A stretch of 51,098 nt of DNA from Lachnospiraceae bacterium (GCA_017558205.1 JAFYWD010000110.1:1-51098), one strand, 5' to 3'. Positions 35,532-44,089 are shown, counted from the first letter of the stretch. The notes: generated by a model not told the origin, from the letters alone. Program-made: numbers and translations.

Positions 35532-35560
35532 GAGACCGGAACATTTTCCGGTCTCTTTTT
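35532..35560 (+). terminator. Intrinsic terminator after the DUF3048 gene
   Basis: A perfect 10-bp stem GAGACCGGAA (35532-35541) / TTCCGGTCTC (35546-35555), 4-nt loop, then TTTTT. Confidence 0.92.
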
Positions 35561-35569
35561 GCATATACT
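35541..35569 (+). promoter_or_regulatory. Candidate sigma-E promoter of spoIVA
   Basis: ACATTTT (35541-35547), a 14-bp spacer and CATATACT (35562-35569) resemble the sigma-E elements (ATA-type -35 and CATACAnT -10, one mismatch in the -10). The spacing is right for sigma-E, and spoIVA is a known sigma-E gene in Bacillus. The element overlaps the preceding terminator. Confidence 0.5.
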
Positions 35570-35595
35570 TTATCAGAGAGGCAGGAGGATTAATT

Positions 35596-37083
35596 ATGGA
35601 TTATAATCAGGATTCCACCTATAATTTATATAGGGATATACAGCTTAGAACAAAAGGAGAAATTTACCTGGGCGTAGTTGGTCCGGTAAGAACGGGAAAA
35701 TCAACCTTTATTAAAAGGTTTATGGAACTATTGGTATTGCCGGCAATGGAGGATCAGGAGGAAAAAAACAGAAGTATGGATGAACTGCCTCAAAGTGCGG
35801 CAGGAAGGACTATTACAACCACGGAGCCTAAATTTATACCGAAGGAGGCTGCCAGACTGACTCTCCAGGGAGATATTTCGGTAAAGGTCAGACTGATAGA
35901 TTGCGTAGGATATATGGTGGAAGGGGCGGCAGGACATCTGGAGAATGAGAAGGAGAGGCTGGTGAAAACTCCCTGGTCGAAGGAAGAGATTCCCTTTACC
36001 AAGGCGGCAGAAATTGGTACGAAAAAGGTCATTACACAGCATTCAACCTTAGGAGTAGTAGTAACAACTGACGGAAGTATCGGAGACTTGGAGAGAGCAG
36101 CCTATATTCCTTCAGAAGAAAAGACAATCAGTCAATTGCAAAAACTACAAAAGCCCTTTGTAGTAATTCTGAATACCACAAAGCCTTATGGAGATGATAC
36201 GAGACAATTGGCAGAGAGTATGAGAGAAAAGTATAAGGTATCGGTAATTCCAATCAATTGTATGCAAATGAAGAAAGAAGATATTTTACAGATACTCCAG
36301 GAGGCATTAGAGGAATTTCCCATCGTACATATGGATTTCTTTATGCCCCGTTGGATGGAGGGAATAGAGGAAGAGCATCCGGTAAAAAAGGCTGTGATAG
36401 AATGGATTAGAGAGTTTTCCCAAAGTATTGATAAAATGAAGGATTTAAAAGAAAAAAAGCTGATGGCAGAGAATAATTATATTACCCGTTCAGTAATTAC
36501 CGGTGTGTTTCCTTCCCAGGGAAGGATTGAAATCTTATTGGAAACAGATGAAAAATATTATTATGAAATGCTTTCCCAAATAACAGGTCAGGACATTTAT
36601 TCTCAATATGAGCTGGTAACTCTATTAAAGGATTACAGTAATAAGGAAAAAGAATACACCAGGGTTTCTCAGGCAATGGAGGAGGTTAGACAGCAGGGAT
36701 ATTCTGTAGTGTTGCCACTGAAGGAGGATGTTGAGATGGAGGAACCCTCCCTGATGAAGCATGGCAATAAATATGGAGTAAAAATCAGATCACAAAGTCC
36801 TTCCATTCATATGATAAAGGCTGATATTATCAGTGAGATTGCTCCTATTGTAGGAACTGAAAAACAGGCCATGGATCTGATAGATTATATTAAAGAAAAG
36901 AAGGAAGCTCCGGGCGGTATATGGTCTGCCAATATTTTTGGAAAAACCGTAGAGCAGTTAATTCAGGAAGGAATCCATGGTAAAATATCGGGCATGGGAA
37001 GGGAAAGCAGAGAAAATTTGAGGAACACCATGCAGAAAATATTAAATGAAAGTAATGGCGGCATGATCTTTATCATTATTTAG
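35596..37083 (+). CDS. spoIVA: Stage IV sporulation protein A (SpoIVA)
   Basis: 495 residues, the standard length. Walker A GPVRTGKST (29-37) and a Ras-like GTPase-type core (RLIDCVGYMVEGAAGH) belong to a protein that hydrolyses ATP to polymerise on the forespore surface as the base of the spore coat. The TTEPKFIP and DGSIGD motifs are also conserved, and the C-terminal segment anchors to the forespore membrane. It is made in the mother cell under sigma-E. This gene is strong evidence that the organism forms endospores. AGGCAGGAGG precedes the ATG. Confidence 0.97.
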   Translation: MDYNQDSTYNLYRDIQLRTKGEIYLGVVGPVRTGKSTFIKRFMELLVLPAMEDQEEKNRSMDELPQSAAGRTITTTEPKFIPKEAARLTLQGDISVKVRLIDCVGYMVEGAAGHLENEKERLVKTPWSKEEIPFTKAAEIGTKKVITQHSTLGVVVTTDGSIGDLERAAYIPSEEKTISQLQKLQKPFVVILNTTKPYGDDTRQLAESMREKYKVSVIPINCMQMKKEDILQILQEALEEFPIVHMDFFMPRWMEGIEEEHPVKKAVIEWIREFSQSIDKMKDLKEKKLMAENNYITRSVITGVFPSQGRIEILLETDEKYYYEMLSQITGQDIYSQYELVTLLKDYSNKEKEYTRVSQAMEEVRQQGYSVVLPLKEDVEMEEPSLMKHGNKYGVKIRSQSPSIHMIKADIISEIAPIVGTEKQAMDLIDYIKEKKEAPGGIWSANIFGKTVEQLIQEGIHGKISGMGRESRENLRNTMQKILNESNGGMIFIII

Positions 37084-37178
37084 TTTCTTTTTTAATATTT
37101 GAAATCGGGAAAAAAGTATATTACAGAATATTCTATGTATTTAAAAGAATTAGTACAAAATAAGAGAGGGATATGGTA

Positions 37179-37213
37179 AAATAGTAGCGTTAAATCAGCG
37201 CTGCTATTTTTTT
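37179..37213 (+). terminator. Intrinsic terminator after spoIVA, overlapping a -10-like box
   Basis: An 11-bp stem (37179-37189 with 37199-37209, one G-T pair) and a T run (37207-37213). The sequence TATGGTAAAAT (37172-37182), which resembles an extended -10, overlaps its left arm. No good -35 is present. Confidence 0.75.
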
Positions 37214-37276
37214 ATTATCTGTAATTTTATGAACAGAAAGGAGAAGGTGGCAGAGTAAGAAGAGGAGATAGCTTTT

Positions 37277-38299
37277 ATGGGAATTAAAAGACCGGAAAAT
37301 GATTTATACGAATATCAGTACACCACTCCCAATAAGAAGGTTGTAAGAGAGTACTTACCTGCGGTAAAAGCACCTGCAGGAAGAACGCAGGCCGGGAAAA
37401 AAATGTTTAAGGGACGTCTGATAGGTATTTTAGGTGTATTTTTCCTTTTAGGAACACTGGCAGGCGGTTTTTCGGGGGGAGTACTGTTTTATCTTGTAAA
37501 GCTTGGAATTTTTGGAGCAGCTATCGGATACGGAACTTATGAGATCAGGCAGGGAAAAGAGATTAAAGGAAGAATAGGCAGATACAAAAGATATATGAAA
37601 GTTCTGGAAAATAAAAAATATGCTTCTATTGAAGAACTTTCCGGAACAGTAGGGAAAAACAGGAAAACTGTTGTACGTGACTTGGAATATATGATGGAAA
37701 ACCAATGGTTCTTAGAAGCTCATCTGGATAAAGAGAAGACCCAGTTTATGCTTACTGATAAGATTTATGAACAGTATCAGCTGGCAGTTAAGGGGCAGAA
37801 GATGAAGGAAGAGCAAGAACTAAAAAATCAGGAGAAGGAAAACGATCCCATTCAAAGGGAATTGAATAAGGTACTTCAGGAGGGAGAAGCTTATATTAAA
37901 AAAATACATAAGCTGAATGATATGATTCTAGGGGATGATATCAGTACCCGTATGGATAAGATTGAAGATACTCTTATTAGTATATTTGATTTATTAAGAA
38001 GAAAACCGGAAAAACTGGAAGATATCAGGAAATTGATGCAGTACTACCTTCCCATGACAATTAAGATTTTAGAAAGCTACCGTGATTTTGAAAATGAGCG
38101 GATGTACAGTGAGCAAATTAAGGAAGGAAAAGCAGAAATAGAAGAAACTCTAAGAAAAGTACAGATTGCTTTTGAAAATCTCAGAGAGAAGCTTTTTCAG
38201 GAAGATATCCTGGATGTATCCACAGATTTGGAGGTACTGGAGGCCATGATGTCCCAGGAGGGACTTATTGATACTGAATTTACAATGAAAAAAGAATAG
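37277..38299 (+). CDS. XpaC-family membrane protein with winged-helix-like segment
   Basis: 340 residues. A short soluble N-terminus is followed by two closely spaced hydrophobic segments (LIGILGVFFLLGTLAGGF and VLFYLVKLGIFGAAIGYG). A compact segment reads YASIEELSGTVGKNRKTVVR then DLEYMMENQWF and looks like a winged-helix fold. A long helical C-terminal domain (from about 190) resembles XpaC. It is directly followed by telA, the usual partner in Bacillota (xpaC-yaaN in Bacillus subtilis). Function is unproven; the family name (halogenated indolyl phosphate hydrolysis) is historical. Confidence 0.75.
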   Translation: MGIKRPENDLYEYQYTTPNKKVVREYLPAVKAPAGRTQAGKKMFKGRLIGILGVFFLLGTLAGGFSGGVLFYLVKLGIFGAAIGYGTYEIRQGKEIKGRIGRYKRYMKVLENKKYASIEELSGTVGKNRKTVVRDLEYMMENQWFLEAHLDKEKTQFMLTDKIYEQYQLAVKGQKMKEEQELKNQEKENDPIQRELNKVLQEGEAYIKKIHKLNDMILGDDISTRMDKIEDTLISIFDLLRRKPEKLEDIRKLMQYYLPMTIKILESYRDFENERMYSEQIKEGKAEIEETLRKVQIAFENLREKLFQEDILDVSTDLEVLEAMMSQEGLIDTEFTMKKE

Positions 38300-38317
38300 A
38301 AGATAAAGGAGATAGCT

Positions 38318-39457
38318 ATGGAAAAAATAAGTGATGCAGATATTTTAGAATCTACCCCAACATTAACCTTTGAGCCCTTTGAAGAGGAAAAGCCAGTGAA
38401 GGAAGAAATTGTTCCCCAGGTAAAAGAGATGGCAGAAATACAGCTGTCTGCAGAAGAAAAGAAGATGGTGCAGGAATTTAGTGAAAAAATAGATTTAAAA
38501 AATTCTTCCTTAATTCTTCAATATGGTGCCGGTGCCCAGAAAAAGATTGCAGATTTTTCCGAATCAGCGCTGGACAATGTGCGAACCAAGGATTTGGGAG
38601 AAGTAGGAAATTTATTGGCTGATGTGGTAACAGAGCTGAAAGAATTTGATGCAGAAGAGAAACAAGGTTTTTTAGGCCTGTTTAAAAAAGCAGGAAATAA
38701 TATTGAGGCTATGAAGGCCAAATACGGCAAGGCTGAAACAAATGTAAATACCATGGTGCGGGTATTGGAGGAACACCAGGTTCAGCTGTTAAAGGATACA
38801 GCCATGCTGGATAAAATGTATGAAATTAATAAAAACTATTTTAAAGAATTAAATATGTATATTATCGCCGGAAAGCAGAAGCTGGAGGAGGTAAGAACGA
38901 AGGAGCTTCCTGCGTTAATGGAAAAGGCCGCCCGTTCCGGTCTGGCAGAGGATGCCCAGGAAGTAAATGATACCAAGGCAATGTTAGATCGTTTTGAAAA
39001 GAAGATTCATGATTTAGAGCTTACAAAAGCGATTTCTTTACAAATGGCACCGCAGATCCGTTTAATCCAGAATAATGATACAGTAATGGCAGAGAAAATT
39101 CAGTCAACTCTGGTAAATACTATACCCTTATGGAAAAGCCAGATGGTTTTGGCACTGGGAATGAACCGTTCAGTAGAAGCGGCAAAGGCTCAGCAGGCGG
39201 TAACGGACATTACTAATGAATTATTAAGAAAAAATGCAGCCATTCTTCAGCAGTCTACCATAGAAACAGCTAAAGCTTCTGAAAAGAGTATTGTAGATGT
39301 TGAAACTCTGGCAGAAACAAATCAGATGCTGATTGCAACCTTAGATGAGGTATTAAAAATTCAGTCAGAGGGAAAAGAAAAGAGAAAGCTGGCGGAAGCG
39401 GAATTAAACCGTATTGAAAATGATTTGAAAAACAGATTACTTGAAATGAGAGGATAG
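38318..39457 (+). CDS. TelA/YaaN-family protein (toxic anion resistance)
   Basis: 379 residues, almost entirely helical and coiled-coil. The family is recognisable from QYGAGAQKKIADFSESALD, GEVGNLLADVV, FLGLFKKAGNNIE and LIQNNDTVMAEKIQSTLVNT with TIPLWKSQM. TelA proteins were named for tellurite resistance, but the biochemical role is unclear. It is 18 bp downstream of the XpaC-like gene, so the two are surely co-expressed. It ends 9 bp before punA without a terminator, so the purine genes may be on the same transcript. Confidence 0.9.
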   Translation: MEKISDADILESTPTLTFEPFEEEKPVKEEIVPQVKEMAEIQLSAEEKKMVQEFSEKIDLKNSSLILQYGAGAQKKIADFSESALDNVRTKDLGEVGNLLADVVTELKEFDAEEKQGFLGLFKKAGNNIEAMKAKYGKAETNVNTMVRVLEEHQVQLLKDTAMLDKMYEINKNYFKELNMYIIAGKQKLEEVRTKELPALMEKAARSGLAEDAQEVNDTKAMLDRFEKKIHDLELTKAISLQMAPQIRLIQNNDTVMAEKIQSTLVNTIPLWKSQMVLALGMNRSVEAAKAQQAVTDITNELLRKNAAILQQSTIETAKASEKSIVDVETLAETNQMLIATLDEVLKIQSEGKEKRKLAEAELNRIENDLKNRLLEMRG

Positions 39458-39466
39458 GGCTAAGGT

Positions 39467-40300
39467 ATGAGCAGTGTTTATGAAAAGGTGTTATCCTGTT
39501 ATGAAAGTGTAAGGGAAAAAATTGATTTTGTACCCCAGGTTGCCATTATTTTAGGCTCCGGTTTGGGAGATTACGGAAAAGAGATTAATGTGGTAGCAGA
39601 GCTTCCCTATGAGGAAATTGAGGGATTTCCCAGATCTACCGTAGAGGGACATGCCGGCAGATTTCTTTTTGGATATTTGGGAGAAATTAAGGTTGTATGT
39701 ATGCAGGGACGAGTTCATTATTATGAAGGGTATTCCATTTCCGACGTAGTTCTTCCGATACGCTTAATGAAAATGATGGGAGCCAAAATTTTATTTTTAA
39801 CCAATGCTTCCGGAGGAATCAATCCTGAATTTAAAGCAGGGGATTTTATGCTGATTACAGATCATATTTCTGTTTTTGCACCTAATCCTTTAATTGGTGA
39901 AAATATAGAGGAACTGGGTACAAGGTTTCCGGATATGTCCCATGTTTATAGTGAGGATTTAAGAGAAATAATAAAAGAAGCAGCGGCAGAAAACAGGATT
40001 GAATTGAAGGAAGGTGTTTATGTACAGTGTACCGGTCCATCCTTTGAATCTCCCGCTGAAATACGTATGTTTGGAAAATTAGGAATCGATACGGTAGGAA
40101 TGTCTACGGTAGTTGAGGCAATTGCAGCAAACCACATGGGAATGAAGATTTGCGGAATATCTTTTGTAGCTAATCTGGCAGCAGGAATCAGCCCTAATCC
40201 CCTGACCCATCAGGAAGTATGGGAAGCAGCCAATCAGGCAGCTCCTAAATTTAAAAAGCTGGTAACAGCCTCAGTAAAAGGTTTTTCAAAGATATTATAA
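39467..40300 (+). CDS. punA: Purine nucleoside phosphorylase
   Basis: 277 residues of the trimeric PNP type. ILGSGLGDYG is the phosphate-binding loop; EGHAGRFLFG, MQGRVHYYEGY, LTNASGGINP, TGPSFESPAEIR and GMSTVVEAIAANHMG line the active site. It splits inosine, guanosine and their deoxy forms with phosphate in purine salvage. The next gene, 11 bp on, encodes an adenosine-analogue deaminase, so the pair makes a short salvage unit. A weak AAGG precedes the ATG. Confidence 0.95.
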   Translation: MSSVYEKVLSCYESVREKIDFVPQVAIILGSGLGDYGKEINVVAELPYEEIEGFPRSTVEGHAGRFLFGYLGEIKVVCMQGRVHYYEGYSISDVVLPIRLMKMMGAKILFLTNASGGINPEFKAGDFMLITDHISVFAPNPLIGENIEELGTRFPDMSHVYSEDLREIIKEAAAENRIELKEGVYVQCTGPSFESPAEIRMFGKLGIDTVGMSTVVEAIAANHMGMKICGISFVANLAAGISPNPLTHQEVWEAANQAAPKFKKLVTASVKGFSKIL

Positions 40301-40311
40301 GGAGAGGCAGA

Positions 40312-41583
40312 ATGAGAATTCGATTATATAATGCAAGAATTATGACCATGGTAACAGCCGGTGAAATTATCAGGGGGGAGCTGTGGGTAGAGGACGATAA
40401 GATTCTTTATGTAGGAGAACAAAAAGCTGATAATAAAGAAAACTGGGAACGTGAAATCGATTGTGAAGGCAATCTGTTAATGCCGGGCTTTAAGAATGCC
40501 CATGGACATTCGGCCATGGTAGTTTTCCGTTCCTTGTGTGATGATCTGAATCTACAGGATTGGCTGAATAATGAAATTTTTCCCAGAGAAGCAAAAATGA
40601 CGGGAGAGGATTGTTATGAGCTGACACGTTTAGCTAATTTGGAATATCTTACAGGCGGTATTACGGCAGTAGCTGATATGTATCTTACACCGGAGACAAT
40701 TGCACAGTCCTGTGCAGATATGGGAATGCGCTGTGTACTGGTAAGTGGTTTAAATAAATTTGGCCCTGCAATTTCGGTAATGGAAGAACGTTTTGAAAAA
40801 TTAAACAATTTCCATCCTCTCATCAGCTTTAAGCTGGGAGTACATGCAGAATATACCTGTTCAAAAGAATTATTGGAAGAGGTTTCCCGGGTACTGCATA
40901 AATATCAGGTTCCTTTTTATGTTCATATGTCAGAAACTGTAGCGGAGGTGGAGGAATGCAGACAGCGCTACCAAAAGACACCGGTTGCTTTATTTGAGGA
41001 GCTGGGCTTATTTGATTTTGGCGGCTCAATTTATCACGGTGTTCATACTACCGCTGAAGATATGGAAATTTTGAAAAAAAGAGGAATCAGTGTAATTACC
41101 AATCCAGCTTCCAATGCCAAGCTGGCCAGCGGAGTAGCACCAATCACAGACTATCTTCAAAAGGATATTATGGTAGGAATCGGTACTGATGGAGCCTCCA
41201 GCAACAATTGTCTGGATATGTTCCGAGAAATGTTCCTGGTAACAGGTCTGGCCAAATTAAGAGAAAAGGATCCCTCTGCTGTTGATGCCTTAAAGGTTTT
41301 GGAAATGGCCACAGTGAACGGAGCATTATCCATGGGTCTGGAACAATGTGATGTGCTGAAGGAAGGAAAGCAGGCTGATATTATTATGATAGATTTAAAA
41401 CAGCCTAATATGCAGCCCTTAAATAATATAGCCAAAAATCTTGTTTACAGCGGAAGCAAGAGTAATGTAAAGCTGACAATGATTGCAGGAAAAATTCTTT
41501 ATGAAAACGGTAAATTTGCATCACATATTGATGCTGAGGAGATTTATCGTAAAGCCAATGAAATATTAGAACGTTTAAGATAG
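40312..41583 (+). CDS. mtaD: Amidohydrolase, probable 5'-methylthioadenosine/S-adenosylhomocysteine deaminase
   Basis: 423 residues of the amidohydrolase superfamily. The metal site shows NAHGHSAM (first HxH), YVHMSETVAE, HGVH and the aspartate in GTDGASSNN. The DLNLQDWLNNEIFPREAKM helix is typical of the MTA/SAH/adenosine deaminase branch (MtaD). It would deaminate MTA, SAH or adenosine to the inosine form, which the neighbouring punA could then phosphorolyse. The exact substrate preference cannot be read from the sequence. AAGGAGAGG precedes the ATG. Confidence 0.87.
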   Translation: MRIRLYNARIMTMVTAGEIIRGELWVEDDKILYVGEQKADNKENWEREIDCEGNLLMPGFKNAHGHSAMVVFRSLCDDLNLQDWLNNEIFPREAKMTGEDCYELTRLANLEYLTGGITAVADMYLTPETIAQSCADMGMRCVLVSGLNKFGPAISVMEERFEKLNNFHPLISFKLGVHAEYTCSKELLEEVSRVLHKYQVPFYVHMSETVAEVEECRQRYQKTPVALFEELGLFDFGGSIYHGVHTTAEDMEILKKRGISVITNPASNAKLASGVAPITDYLQKDIMVGIGTDGASSNNCLDMFREMFLVTGLAKLREKDPSAVDALKVLEMATVNGALSMGLEQCDVLKEGKQADIIMIDLKQPNMQPLNNIAKNLVYSGSKSNVKLTMIAGKILYENGKFASHIDAEEIYRKANEILERLR

Positions 41584-41591
41584 GAGAAATC

Positions 41592-43256
41592 ATGGGAAAC
41601 AGTGTCTTTTTTATGGTAATGGTATTTATCATAATAGCTGTGGCGGGAAAAGGCTATCTTGAAGGTAAAAAGAAAGAGCGTAAAATTGAAAAAGAGCTGG
41701 TAAATCAATGGAAGGAGAGAAGAGAAAAAGTCTTCTCTCCTTATGATATGGAGCAAATTTCCTATCTTTCAGAAAGAGAGAAAGGAAAAAATTATGTGGA
41801 TGATCTCACCTGGGATAATCTGGAAATGGACAGAGTTTATGAAAAAATATGCTATTGCCATTCTACGGTGGGAGAAGAATATTTTTATCACATGCTGAGA
41901 AATCCCATAAGAGACAGAGAAGAATTGCAGGCACTGGAGAGTAAAATCAGCTGCTTTTGGGGAGAGGATCCTCCGGTATTGTTACAGAAGGAATTAATAA
42001 TGCTGGGAAAAATTAAAAAATATTCCATGCAGGAGTATTTAGACTTTTTAATGCAGCAGGAGAAGAAAAGTAATTTTGTTCATTATCTGGGAATTAGTAT
42101 TTTAGCAGCATCTTTTCTTTTTATGTATTACCATTTATTTGCAGGTATTCTTCTCTTTTTTATAGTACTTTTGTTCCAAATAATCAGCTACTTCAGGATA
42201 AGGGCCAAAATAGGGCCATATATGATGAGTCTCAGATATTTATTTAAGTTATTGGATAGAAGTGAAAAAATAATTACCAAACTACCAAAGGAATGGCAGG
42301 AAGAGAGGAAAATCCTGGAGCAATTATTGAAGGATTTGGGAAAAGTAAGAAGAAATGCTTTTCTTGTTTTGTCCCACGGCAGTATGTGGGGGCAAGGGCT
42401 TGAGCTTATTTTAGATTATCTTCGAATGATTCTTCATCCTGATATTATAAAGTATCATCTTATTTTGGAAGAATTAAAAAGGAAAGAGAAGGAGCTACGT
42501 TTTTTATATCAAACAATAGGCAAGCTGGATGCCTGCATAGCTATTGCAGCGTACCGGAATACTTTGGCATATTGGACATCTCCCATGGAGAAGGAAGGAG
42601 AGAGGCTGGAAATCTTGGAAGGCTACCATCCCCTGCTTGCCGATCCGGTGGCTAATAGTTTGAAATTGACAAAGGGATTGCTTCTTACCGGCTCCAATGC
42701 CTCCGGGAAATCTACATTCTTAAAAATGATCGGGGTAAATATTCTTCTGGCACAGGCAATTAATACGGTACATGCAAAAAAGCTGTATCTTCCTTGCTGC
42801 AGAGTAATGACCTGTTTATCGGTTAAGGACTCCTTATTGTTGTCAGAAAGCTATTACGTGGCAGAAATTAAGGCAGTGAAGAATATTTTTGAACAGGCAG
42901 AAGCAGGAGAGAAAATTATTTGTCTGGTAGATGAGCTGCTTCGGGGAACCAATACCATGGAAAGAATTGCAGCAGGAGCAGAGATTTTAAGACAAATGAG
43001 ACAAAAAGGTATGGTGGTACTGGCAGCTACTCATGACAGGGAGCTGACAGAGATTTTGGACAATGACTTTGAGAATTATCACTTTAAAGAAGCTATCTCC
43101 GGGAAAGAGCTGCATTTTAGTTATCATCTTTTACCCGGGAGAGCAGATACGACCAATGCGATATCTCTGTTGAATCATATGGGATATGATGCCAAGATTG
43201 TGGAGGGAGCAAGAAAACGTTTAGAGAAATTTCAGAAGGAGGGTGTATGGGTATGA
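41592..43256 (+). CDS. Membrane-anchored MutS-like ATPase
   Basis: 554 residues. One N-terminal hydrophobic segment (residues 4-18) and a central pair (about 155-195, YLGISILAASFLFMYYHL then ILLFFIVLLFQIISYF) would place it in the membrane. The C-terminal 200 residues are a MutS domain V ABC-type ATPase: Walker A TGSNASGKST, signature region, Walker B IICLVDELLRGTN and the H-loop AATHD. The MutS mismatch-recognition domain I is absent, so it is not a canonical mismatch repair protein. Such MutS-like membrane proteins are common in Bacillota and Bacteroidota without a known role. It overlaps rnhA by ATGA. Confidence 0.85.
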   Translation: MGNSVFFMVMVFIIIAVAGKGYLEGKKKERKIEKELVNQWKERREKVFSPYDMEQISYLSEREKGKNYVDDLTWDNLEMDRVYEKICYCHSTVGEEYFYHMLRNPIRDREELQALESKISCFWGEDPPVLLQKELIMLGKIKKYSMQEYLDFLMQQEKKSNFVHYLGISILAASFLFMYYHLFAGILLFFIVLLFQIISYFRIRAKIGPYMMSLRYLFKLLDRSEKIITKLPKEWQEERKILEQLLKDLGKVRRNAFLVLSHGSMWGQGLELILDYLRMILHPDIIKYHLILEELKRKEKELRFLYQTIGKLDACIAIAAYRNTLAYWTSPMEKEGERLEILEGYHPLLADPVANSLKLTKGLLLTGSNASGKSTFLKMIGVNILLAQAINTVHAKKLYLPCCRVMTCLSVKDSLLLSESYYVAEIKAVKNIFEQAEAGEKIICLVDELLRGTNTMERIAAGAEILRQMRQKGMVVLAATHDRELTEILDNDFENYHFKEAISGKELHFSYHLLPGRADTTNAISLLNHMGYDAKIVEGARKRLEKFQKEGVWV

Positions 43257-43729
43257 AGGTAACAATCTATACAGATGGTTCTGCCAGAGGTAATCCCGAT
43301 GGACCGGGAGGCTATGGCTGCGTGCTGCAATATATAGACTCCAAGGGACAGCTTCATGAGAGGGAGTTTTCTGCAGGCTTTGTAAAAACAACAAATAACA
43401 GAATGGAAATGATGGCTGTAATTGTAGGCTTGGAAGCCTTGACAAAGCCCTGTGAAGTAGTGGTGGTTTCCGATTCCAAGTATGTTACGGATACCTTCAA
43501 TCAGCACTGGATGGATAACTGGCTGAAAAAGAATTGGAAGACAAGTACAGGAAAGCCGGTAAAAAATAAATCCTTATGGCTTCGTATGCTGAAAGCAATG
43601 GAACCCCATAAGGTTGAATTTCGCTGGATTAAGGGACATGCCGGCCATCCGGAAAATGAAAGATGTGATTCGTTGGCAACATCGGCGGCTGACTCCGGAA
43701 ATTTATTTATTGATCCCATGGAGGATTAA
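43253..43729 (+). CDS. rnhA: Ribonuclease HI
   Basis: 158 residues. The catalytic residues are D8 (YTDGSARGN), E52 (NNRMEMMA), D74 (VSDSKYV) and the aspartate of NERCDSLA. It cleaves RNA in RNA-DNA hybrids. AAGGAGGG (43236-43243) is 9 bases before the ATG at 43253 but only 3 before the ATG at 43247, so 43253 is chosen. That start overlaps the stop of the MutS-like gene as ATGA, a translational-coupling arrangement. RNase HII is encoded elsewhere in the window (17643). Confidence 0.95.
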   Translation: MKVTIYTDGSARGNPDGPGGYGCVLQYIDSKGQLHEREFSAGFVKTTNNRMEMMAVIVGLEALTKPCEVVVVSDSKYVTDTFNQHWMDNWLKKNWKTSTGKPVKNKSLWLRMLKAMEPHKVEFRWIKGHAGHPENERCDSLATSAADSGNLFIDPMED

Positions 43730-43740
43730 AAGGGTTTATC

Positions 43741-43769
43741 TTGCACTTTAACCCAACTGGTGCTATCAT
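43741..43769 (+). promoter_or_regulatory. Sigma-A promoter for the 45-aa membrane protein
   Basis: TTGCAC (43741-43746), a 17-bp spacer and TATCAT (43764-43769), 27 bp before the small gene. Confidence 0.65.
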
Positions 43770-43796
43770 AAAGGATAAGAAAGGTAGGGATAGGTT

Positions 43797-43934
43797 ATGG
43801 AAAAATTAGTAGCATTTATTAACGCATTTTTATCTTACGGCGCTTTGTTTTGTTTTATTGTGGTTCTGTGTATCATTGCAGCATTTATCGGAATCAGATT
43901 AAGAAAAAATAAAAATGCCAAGGAAGTAGGATAG
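43797..43934 (+). CDS. Small single-helix membrane protein (45 aa)
   Basis: The 46-codon frame starts MEKLVAFINAFLSYG, continues with a hydrophobic helix of about 20 residues (ALFCFIVVLCIIAAFIGI) and ends in a basic tail (RLRKNKNAKEVG). This is a one-pass protein with the positive tail probably inside. It has its own promoter, a purine-rich ribosome-binding region (AAAGGTAGGGATAGG) and a terminator, which supports a real gene. No family is recognised. It lies between rnhA and nrdD. Small bitopic proteins of this kind often bind and tune larger membrane complexes, but that is inference. Confidence 0.65.
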   Translation: MEKLVAFINAFLSYGALFCFIVVLCIIAAFIGIRLRKNKNAKEVG

Positions 43935-43967
43935 AAGCAATAATCCTAAGAATAAATTTAACATAAA

Positions 43968-43997
43968 GGAATACGCGTTATTGCGTATTCTTTTTTT
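43968..43997 (+). terminator. Intrinsic terminator after the small membrane protein
   Basis: GAATACGC (43969-43976) / GCGTATTC (43983-43990), 6-nt loop, then seven Ts. The -35 of the nrdD promoter starts at 43999, directly after. Confidence 0.88.
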
Positions 43998-43998
43998 G

Positions 43999-44027
43999 TT
44001 GACAGAAACAGTCTGCACCATTATACT
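43999..44027 (+). promoter_or_regulatory. Sigma-A promoter of nrdD-nrdG-dut
   Basis: TTGACA (43999-44004), a 17-bp spacer and TATACT (44022-44027). The leader is about 140 nt and holds the candidate NrdR boxes. Confidence 0.82.
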
Positions 44028-44041
44028 AGGGAGTACACGCA

Positions 44042-44089
44042 CCACAAGATGTAGTTTTTAGGATAAAAGTTATCTACTATATTATGTGT
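44042..44089 (+). promoter_or_regulatory. Candidate tandem NrdR boxes
   Basis: Two 16-bp segments, 44042-44057 (core CAAGATGTAG) and 44074-44089 (core CTATATTATG), each match about 12 of 16 positions of the NrdR consensus acaCwAtATaTwGtgt. Their cores are 32 bp apart, the usual three-turn spacing of NrdR box pairs. They lie just downstream of the promoter, where binding would block transcription. Confidence 0.55.
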
